Origin: Clostridium sp. chh4-2
GTDB taxonomy: Bacteria > Bacillota > Clostridia > Lachnospirales > Lachnospiraceae
Assembly (NCBI RefSeq): GCF_002899675.1
Contig: NZ_PKUU01000011.1
Coordinates: 115,768 to 179,767, forward strand
Length of the DNA: 64,000 nucleotides
Reading direction: 5' to 3'
The first letter of the stretch is position 1, and each line of letters begins with the position of its first letter. The notes beneath the pieces were generated by a model. That model was not told the DNA's origin. It searched no databases and saw only the letters and a list, made by a program, of their open reading frames with translations. This document shows, piece by piece, positions 59,356-64,000 of the stretch. A program made the position numbers and the translations under genes.

Positions 59356-59437
59356 AGAGCTGTACAAAGAATGTACAGTGGGCAAACAATGAGGAATCGT
59401 TTCGCTCAGATACACAGAGCGAAACGGTTCCTCATTT
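59356..59437 (+). promoter_or_regulatory. Structured recA leader with two hairpins
   Basis: A small hairpin CTGTACA/TGTACAG (59361-59379) is followed by a large one (59388-59437), AATGAGGAA-CGTTTCGCTC pairing with GAGCGAAACG-TTCCTCATT around a 9-nt loop and followed by TATTTCGT. The large hairpin lies between promoter and recA start and resembles an attenuator, or the end of a short RNA. Confidence 0.5.
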
Positions 59438-59472
59438 ATTTCGTACCTAAGAAAGAGAAAGGTAAATAATTT

Positions 59473-60492
59473 ATGGATGAAAATAAGAAAAAAGCATTAA
59501 ATGAAGCGCTGTCAAAGATTGAAAAAGATTTTGGAAAAGGCGCGGTAATGCGCCTTGGAGATCCTAATTCCATTGGAGAGGTAGAAGTTGTGCCTACCGG
59601 AGCACTGAGCCTGGATATCGCCCTTGGTTTAGGCGGTATTCCCAGGGGAAGGGTAATTGAGATCTACGGACCGGAATCCAGCGGTAAAACCACAGTCTCC
59701 CTTCATATGGTGGCTGAGATTCAAAAAAGAGACGGAATCGCAGCATTTATCGATGCCGAACACGCATTAGATCCCCAATATGCAAAACGTATTGGCGTTG
59801 ACATTGATGAATTATACATATCCCAACCCGATACAGGAGAACAGGCGCTGGAGATTGCAGAGATGATGGTTCGGTCCGGAGCTATCGATATTGTTGTCAT
59901 TGACTCCGTCGCCGCCCTGGTTCCCAAAGCAGAAATAGACGGCGACATGGGAGACAGCCATATGGGGCTTCAGGCCAGGCTCATGTCACAGGCATTAAGA
60001 AAACTGACCCCAGTCGTAAGCAAATCCAAATGCATTGTTATTTTCATCAATCAGCTGCGCGAAAAGATCGGAATCATGTTCGGCAACCCGGAAGTGACCA
60101 CAGGCGGAAAAGCGCTTAAATTCTATGCATCAGTGAGATTGGATGTCAGAAAAATTGATATCATAAAAAGCGGCGGGGACAGGATCGGCAACAGAACCAG
60201 AATTAAAGTGGTCAAAAATAAAATAGCGCCCCCTTTTAAGGAAGCGGAATTTGATATCATGTATGGAAGTGGTATTTCAAGGGAGGGGGATATTTTAGAT
60301 TTGGCATCCAATATTGATGTAGTCAACAAAAGCGGTTCCTGGTACTCCTATAACGGTTCTAAAATAGCCCAGGGAAGAGAAGGCGCCAAAATCTATTTAT
60401 CAGAACATCCTGAGATTCTTACAGAAATAGAAAATAAGGTCAGAGAATATTATAATCTTCAGAATGATAATAATACCTCACAAAAAGAATAA
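59473..60492 (+). CDS. recA: Recombinase RecA
   Basis: 339 residues, full length. Walker A GPESSGKT at 66-73, Walker [13 protein letters not shown]-binding loop L1 around [15 protein letters not shown] and L2 around [13 protein letters not shown]. It forms the recombination filament and triggers SOS cleavage. Its place directly after gyrA beside the origin is uncommon for clostridia; no recX follows. AGAAAGG is the ribosome binding site, 11 nt before the ATG. Confidence 0.98.
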   Translation: MDENKKKALNEALSKIEKDFGKGAVMRLGDPNSIGEVEVVPTGALSLDIALGLGGIPRGRVIEIYGPESSGKTTVSLHMVAEIQKRDGIAAFIDAEHALDPQYAKRIGVDIDELYISQPDTGEQALEIAEMMVRSGAIDIVVIDSVAALVPKAEIDGDMGDSHMGLQARLMSQALRKLTPVVSKSKCIVIFINQLREKIGIMFGNPEVTTGGKALKFYASVRLDVRKIDIIKSGGDRIGNRTRIKVVKNKIAPPFKEAEFDIMYGSGISREGDILDLASNIDVVNKSGSWYSYNGSKIAQGREGAKIYLSEHPEILTEIENKVREYYNLQNDNNTSQKE

Positions 60493-60505
60493 AACACCCA
60501 AGGTA

Positions 60506-60561
60506 CGGTATAGGGAGCCCGGAACCCCGCTTTCCCTATACCGCCTCTTCGGCGCCCTTTT
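60506..60561 (+). terminator. recA terminator region
   Basis: CGGTATAGGGA (60506-60516) pairs with TCCCTATACCG (60533-60543) around a 16-nt loop; a second short CGCC/GGCG hairpin leads into CCTTTTTATT. It converges with the leftward ABC operon. Confidence 0.75.
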
Positions 60562-61364
60562 TATTCCATATTTAATTTTTTTCTAAATATATATTCAGTT
60601 ATAAAATACATCACAGCAGTCGTAACAACGCTTAAAGCGATAGAAGAGATCATTATCTTATTATAAACATAGAAGAAATCAGCCGAATCATGATTAATAA
60701 ATCTGAGGAACCCGCTGGCAAACAGTAAGATAGTTCCCAGCATCTGCATAACCATATAGATACCAATATAAGCGATCACAGCTCCGCCAACTTTATGCTT
60801 ATTAAATAAATGTCCAATAGCAATGGAACAATAAAACATCATGGAAGAACTGAATAAGCTGATAATGCAGGTGATAATCATCTCAATAGTAAATGTCGAT
60901 GCGTTCATATACATATTTTCTTCAATAAATTCTACATAATTTGCATATATAACTTGAAATGTGATATCTTTCATATGTCCGGCCAGAAGCAGAATAAATG
61001 ATAGAAAAACAAGTAATACAGTTAAAGCCTGCCATATAATCGAGTTAAACAATTTAGCATTAATAATTGTTCTGGTCTTAACCGGAAGAGTATGCGTTAA
61101 ATATCCCTGTTCCGATGACATAGTCTTATAAAAATGCATACAAATGAAAACATAAGTGACAACAAATAAAGCGATAATTGAAATTACATACAAAGTCATC
61201 GCTATGACAGATATAAAATCAATCGCATTTTGCGGCTGCGCCATATTTTTGGACATCTCAACCAGAATTTTATTTAAAACGGATATTATGATAAATACCA
61301 GGTAGGATGGAAAAAATAATCTTCTCGTGGACAAATAGTCCTGTTTCATTAATTTACTTAACAT
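60561..61364 (-). CDS. ABC transporter permease
   Basis: 267 residues with about six membrane helices, ABC-2-like. It opens MLSKLMKQDYLSTRRLFFPSYL and has a segment YKTMSSEQGYLTHTLPVKTRTIINAKL, a pattern common in clostridial permeases of unknown substrate. Its start overlaps the stop of the ATPase by 7 bases. Third gene of a GntR-ATPase-permease operon like the YtrA/Bcr systems that respond to cell-wall-active compounds. The substrate is not known. Confidence 0.8.
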   Translation of the reverse strand: MLSKLMKQDYLSTRRLFFPSYLVFIIISVLNKILVEMSKNMAQPQNAIDFISVIAMTLYVISIIALFVVTYVFICMHFYKTMSSEQGYLTHTLPVKTRTIINAKLFNSIIWQALTVLLVFLSFILLLAGHMKDITFQVIYANYVEFIEENMYMNASTFTIEMIITCIISLFSSSMMFYCSIAIGHLFNKHKVGGAVIAYIGIYMVMQMLGTILLFASGFLRFINHDSADFFYVYNKIMISSIALSVVTTAVMYFITEYIFRKKLNME

Positions 61365-62056
61365 CTGAATACCTCCCTGAAAAGTGCATCCACAGATTTT
61401 CCGTATTTAACCCGGATATCATCTACGGTAGAATAAAGCGCCAATTCCCCTTCTTTAAGAAAAATAACATCATCCAGCACTTGTTCGATGTCTGAAATAA
61501 GATGAGTTGAAATAATAACAGAACCATCTTCATTATAATTAGAAATAATCGTATTTAATATATAATCCCTCGTAGCCGGGTCGACGCCTCCAATCGGTTC
61601 ATCCAAAAGATAGAGATCCGATTTTCTGCTCATGACCAAAATTAACTGGACTTTTTCTTTCGTACCCTTTGACATGGTCTTCATACAGTCTTTTTCATTG
61701 ATATTAAGCCTTTTTAACATTTCATAAGCTTTATTCCTATCAAAATCACTGTAAAAATCATGAAACATATCGATCAGCTGCGTAACTGACATCCAGTTAT
61801 TCAAATAATTTTTATCAGGCAGATAAGAAATATGAGATTTCGTATCCAATCCCACCGGAATATCACAGACTGTTATCGTGCCGCTTTTAGGGACCAGCAA
61901 ACCGTTAGCTAATTTAAGGAAGGTAGATTTTCCGCTTCCATTTGGCCCCAGGAGTCCGACAATCCTTCCCGGTTCGATCTTTAAGCTGAAATCATACAGC
62001 GCTCTGGTAGATCCGAACCATTTTGTCAAATGACTGCATTCTAATATGGAACTCAT
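61358..62056 (-). CDS. ABC transporter ATP-binding protein
   Basis: 232 residues: Walker A GPNGSGKST at about 36-44, signature MSKGTKEKVQ (an altered LSGGQ), and Walker B LYLLDEPIGGVDP. Small exporter-type ATPase of the YtrB class. It overlaps the GntR gene upstream by 4 bases and the permease downstream by 7, so the three are tightly coupled. Confidence 0.88.
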   Translation of the reverse strand: MSSILECSHLTKWFGSTRALYDFSLKIEPGRIVGLLGPNGSGKSTFLKLANGLLVPKSGTITVCDIPVGLDTKSHISYLPDKNYLNNWMSVTQLIDMFHDFYSDFDRNKAYEMLKRLNINEKDCMKTMSKGTKEKVQLILVMSRKSDLYLLDEPIGGVDPATRDYILNTIISNYNEDGSVIISTHLISDIEQVLDDVIFLKEGELALYSTVDDIRVKYGKSVDALFREVFRC

Positions 62057-62424
62057 AATTTGCCCTCCTTTATTGTCTTTTCAATTAAAATACAAATCTC
62101 TTCAGGTTCAAAACCAATTTGCCTCATAAGTTTCATAAATTCTTCAATTTTTTCCTGAGCAATATCTTCCTTCATTTTTTGAATCATATTGGCATCCTCC
62201 GTAACATATCTTCCTGAAGTCCGTTGTGAATATATCAATCCGCTTCGTTCCAGTTCAGCAAGCGCTTTCTGCATTGTATTAGGATTAACAGCAGCGTCAG
62301 CTGCCAAATCTCTGACAGACGGCAGTTTACTTCCGATTGGATAAGTTCCGGAGATAATATTCAGCCTTATCTTCTCCAATAACTGTGTGTAAATGGGACG
62401 ATCATTTTCAAATGTCCATGGCAT
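62053..62424 (-). CDS. GntR-family regulator, YtrA subfamily
   Basis: 123 residues. A winged helix (about 8-72) shows GSKLPSVRDLAADAAVNPNTMQKALAELERSG, and a short helical C-terminal dimerisation tail replaces a large effector domain, the YtrA hallmark. First gene of its operon and probably an autorepressor acting on the inverted repeat at 62439-62470. AGGAGG precedes the ATG. Confidence 0.92.
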   Translation of the reverse strand: MPWTFENDRPIYTQLLEKIRLNIISGTYPIGSKLPSVRDLAADAAVNPNTMQKALAELERSGLIYSQRTSGRYVTEDANMIQKMKEDIAQEKIEEFMKLMRQIGFEPEEICILIEKTIKEGKL

Positions 62425-62438
62425 ATGATTACCTCCTG

Positions 62439-62493
62439 TATTATTGTACTATTTACTTAATACAATAATATAATATAGCACGATAAAAGTCAA
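62439..62493 (-). promoter_or_regulatory. Promoter and probable operator of the YtrA-type operon
   Basis: Minus-strand TTGACT (62488-62493) and TATTAT (62465-62470), 17-bp spacer. The inverted repeat TATTATTGTA (62439-62448) N12 TACAATAATA (62461-62470) covers the -10 and start site, as expected for repression by a GntR dimer. Confidence 0.75.
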
Positions 62494-62527
62494 TTACGAA
62501 TTTCTTAACATTCATGATCATAATAAA

Positions 62528-62556
62528 TTGAATTACCCGGCTTATCGCTGTATAAT
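62528..62556 (+). promoter_or_regulatory. Promoter of the acyltransferase gene
   Basis: TTGAAT (62528-62533) and TATAAT (62551-62556), 17-bp spacer, about 30 bp before the start codon. Confidence 0.7.
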
Positions 62557-62586
62557 AGATATAATGAGCAGAAATGAGATAAAAAT

Positions 62587-63297
62587 ATGAAAAGAATTGT
62601 ACTGATGTTAGCCAGAAACATAACAAGAGTTCCAATATGGCTGTATCATATATGGAGATTAGGCCGTCCAAATGATACCCATACTGAAGAGGAACGCTAT
62701 CATTATTTAAGAAATATTGTAAAGCGCGTCAATATATCCGGCAGAGTGACCGTAGAAGGTCATGGATCAGAGAACATTCCAAAAGAAAATGGATTTATAT
62801 TATTTCCCAACCATCAGGGATTATTTGATATGCTGGCAATTATTGATACCTGCCCGAATCCTTTTGGCGTGGTGGTAAAAAAAGAAGCTTCTAATATTAT
62901 ATTGGTCAAACAGGTTATTGAACTTTTAAGGGGTATGTCTATTGACCGCAAAGATATCCGCGCTTCTCTTACTATAATTAATAAAATGACCGAAGAAGTG
63001 AAAGAAGGCAGAAATTATGTGATTTTTGCAGAAGGCACCAGGAGCAAACAGGAGAATAACATATTGGAATTTAAAGGAGGAACCTTTAAAAGCGCCGTTA
63101 ATGCCCGATGTCCGATTGTTCCGGTTGCACTGATCGATTGCTATAAACCATTTGATATTTCTTCTTTTAATAAAGTAAATGTAAAAGTCTGTTATCTTCC
63201 ACCCATTTATCCGGAACAATATATAGGATTAAAAACAAAAGAAATAGCAGATATAGTGCATAACAGCATTCAAAACGAGATCAATAAAAATATGTGA
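62587..63297 (+). CDS. 1-acyl-sn-glycerol-3-phosphate acyltransferase (PlsC family)
   Basis: 236 residues. The acyltransferase motifs are NHQGLFD (H-x4-D type, residues about 76-82), VVVKKEA, FAEGTRSK and CPIVPVALID. A short N-terminal amphipathic/hydrophobic stretch should hold it to the membrane. It adds the second acyl chain in phosphatidic acid synthesis. Monocistronic with its own promoter; its ribosome binding site is weak. Confidence 0.9.
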   Translation: MKRIVLMLARNITRVPIWLYHIWRLGRPNDTHTEEERYHYLRNIVKRVNISGRVTVEGHGSENIPKENGFILFPNHQGLFDMLAIIDTCPNPFGVVVKKEASNIILVKQVIELLRGMSIDRKDIRASLTIINKMTEEVKEGRNYVIFAEGTRSKQENNILEFKGGTFKSAVNARCPIVPVALIDCYKPFDISSFNKVNVKVCYLPPIYPEQYIGLKTKEIADIVHNSIQNEINKNM

Positions 63298-63317
63298 AAA
63301 AAAATTAGAAAAACGGG

Positions 63318-63346
63318 TTGACAATGCTTGTCTTCTCTAGTATAAT
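63318..63346 (+). promoter_or_regulatory. tRNA-Ser promoter
   Basis: TTGACA (63318-63323) and TATAAT (63341-63346), both consensus, 17-bp spacer. Confidence 0.85.
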
Positions 63347-63414
63347 TGTCAATGCGTCTGAAAAAGTATTAGTTTCAGAGCATAATATCATATTGCTGAT
63401 TCATTTAAAACTAC

Positions 63415-63502
63415 GGAGAAATACTCAAGAGGCCGAAGAGGCGCCCCTGCTAAGGGTGTAGGTCGGGTAACCGGCGCGAGGGTTCAAATCCCTCTTTCTC
63501 CG
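63415..63502 (+). tRNA. tRNA-Ser (anticodon GCT)
   Basis: 88 nt. Acceptor GGAGAAA pairs with TTTCTCC, discriminator G. The anticodon loop is CTGCTAA, a long variable arm (TAGGTCGGGTAACCGGCG region) gives class II form, and the T arm is GAGGGTTCAAATCCCTC. CCA is not encoded. CTTTTTAAAAG follows. Lies just upstream of the rRNA promoters. Confidence 0.95.
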
Positions 63503-63570
63503 CTTTTTAAAAGAAGAAACCAGCAGGAAGATAAGAAAAAACTTTTTCGACAAATAACTGCAAAAAGTGA

Positions 63571-63599
63571 TTGACAACTTCTGACAGATATGATAATAT
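63571..63599 (+). promoter_or_regulatory. Possible upstream rRNA promoter (P1)
   Basis: TTGACA (63571-63576) with TAATAT at 63594-63599 (17-bp spacer) or GATAAT at 63592-63597 (15-bp). The -35 is perfect; the exact -10 is uncertain. Confidence 0.5.
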
Positions 63600-63653
63600 A
63601 AACTCCGCTGCTAAACACAGCAAACGAGTTTGAAAAAAAGTTTTAAAAAGTTG

Positions 63654-63682
63654 TTGACAAACACTTCTCAACATGATATACT
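63654..63682 (+). promoter_or_regulatory. rRNA operon promoter (P2)
   Basis: TTGACA (63654-63659) and TATACT (63677-63682), 17-bp spacer, preceded by an A/T-rich UP-like stretch (TGAAAAAAAGTTTTAAAAAG). The remaining 63503-63895 is rRNA leader; no gene is seen. Confidence 0.85.
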
Positions 63683-63895
63683 AATCGAGTTGCTGTTGAA
63701 GACAACAACACAGAATGAACCTTGATAATTAAAGATTGAACAGTATGTAAAACCCTGAAAATTCTAATAAAACGGGTCATGTTTGATGGCCTTGAATGAG
63801 AAAATTCAGAACAAATACAGAGATGTATACGAACCAAACAAAACAGTAAAACGGTTTAAAATTAGCTAACGTTAATTTTGGATCAAGATCAAAAC

Positions 63896-64000
<105 letters not shown>

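Noticed and set aside
59361..59379. CTGTACA...TGTACAG as an SOS box
   Set aside because: The enterobacterial LexA box needs CTGT-N8-ACAG; here the gap is 11 and Firmicutes LexA uses GAAC-N4-GTTC, so it is more likely just a hairpin in the leader.
60540..60555. Similarity between the recA terminator (GCCGAAGAGGCG on the minus strand) and the tRNA-Ser D-arm region
   Set aside because: Only about 12 bp match and both are simple GCC/GGC hairpins, so coincidence is likelier than a tRNA fragment.

Overview
The window looks like the chromosomal replication-origin region of a low-to-moderate GC Gram-positive anaerobe, most likely a Lachnospiraceae (Clostridium cluster XIVa). Evidence: Firmicutes gene order rpmH-rnpA-yidD-yidC-jag-mnmE-mnmG-rsmG and parA-parB to the left of dnaA, dnaN-yaaA-recF-gyrB-gyrA to the right, strong AGGAGG ribosome binding sites, DUF3881 and DUF4446 genes, and the first ~105 nt of a 16S rRNA at the right edge that reads like the Enterocloster/Lacrimispora group (species assignment is inference only).

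Layout. 1-3.8 kb: a divergent two-component system and three-gene ABC transporter of the lantibiotic/cationic-peptide protection type (CprABC/LanFEG-like). 3.8-6.5 kb: a prolyl-tRNA editing protein, then a Y-family DNA polymerase with its YolD-like partner. 6.5-11.8 kb: an RpiR regulator and a four-gene leftward operon (2-hydroxyacid dehydrogenase, metallo-beta-lactamase-fold hydrolase, SLC13-type permease, DRE-TIM aldolase) that looks like an uncharacterised carboxylate/lactone pathway. 12.0-24.9 kb: a cell-surface locus with a 2374-residue leucine-rich-repeat and tandem-repeat secreted protein, a pseudo-receiver, a divergently transcribed LytTR regulator, a single-pass receptor-like protein and a 7TMR-DISM GHKL kinase; two direct repeats exactly 21 bp apart lie between the divergent units. 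25.0-35.2 kb: an accessory segment with a double-headed GntR regulator, two soluble hybrid kinases (one with NTF2-like, PAS, GGDEF, GAF, kinase and receiver modules) and a chemoreceptor, bracketed by two related decayed small ORFs and ending at a tRNA-Arg.

35.3-49.5 kb is housekeeping DNA on the minus strand apart from bioY and an alpha/beta hydrolase: tRNA-Arg, DUF3881, gdhA, bioY, DUF4446, parB, parA, alpha/beta hydrolase flanked by two parS sites, rsmG, mnmG, mnmE, jag, yidC, yidD, rnpA, rpmH and an ECF transporter S component. The origin is bipartite, with DnaA boxes on both sides of dnaA (50.2-50.6 and 51.98-52.25 kb). To the right everything essential runs rightward, codirectional with replication: dnaA, dnaN, yaaA, recF, gyrB, gyrA, recA (with a structured leader), then a leftward YtrA-type GntR/ABC operon, a PlsC-type acyltransferase, tRNA-Ser and the rRNA operon promoters with the start of 16S rRNA.

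The best candidates for undescribed biology are the 12-25 kb surface/sensing locus, the 6.5-11.8 kb catabolic operon, the accessory signalling segment at 25-35 kb, and a 42-bp palindrome in which a parS centromere site forms the core of a bidirectional transcription terminator.
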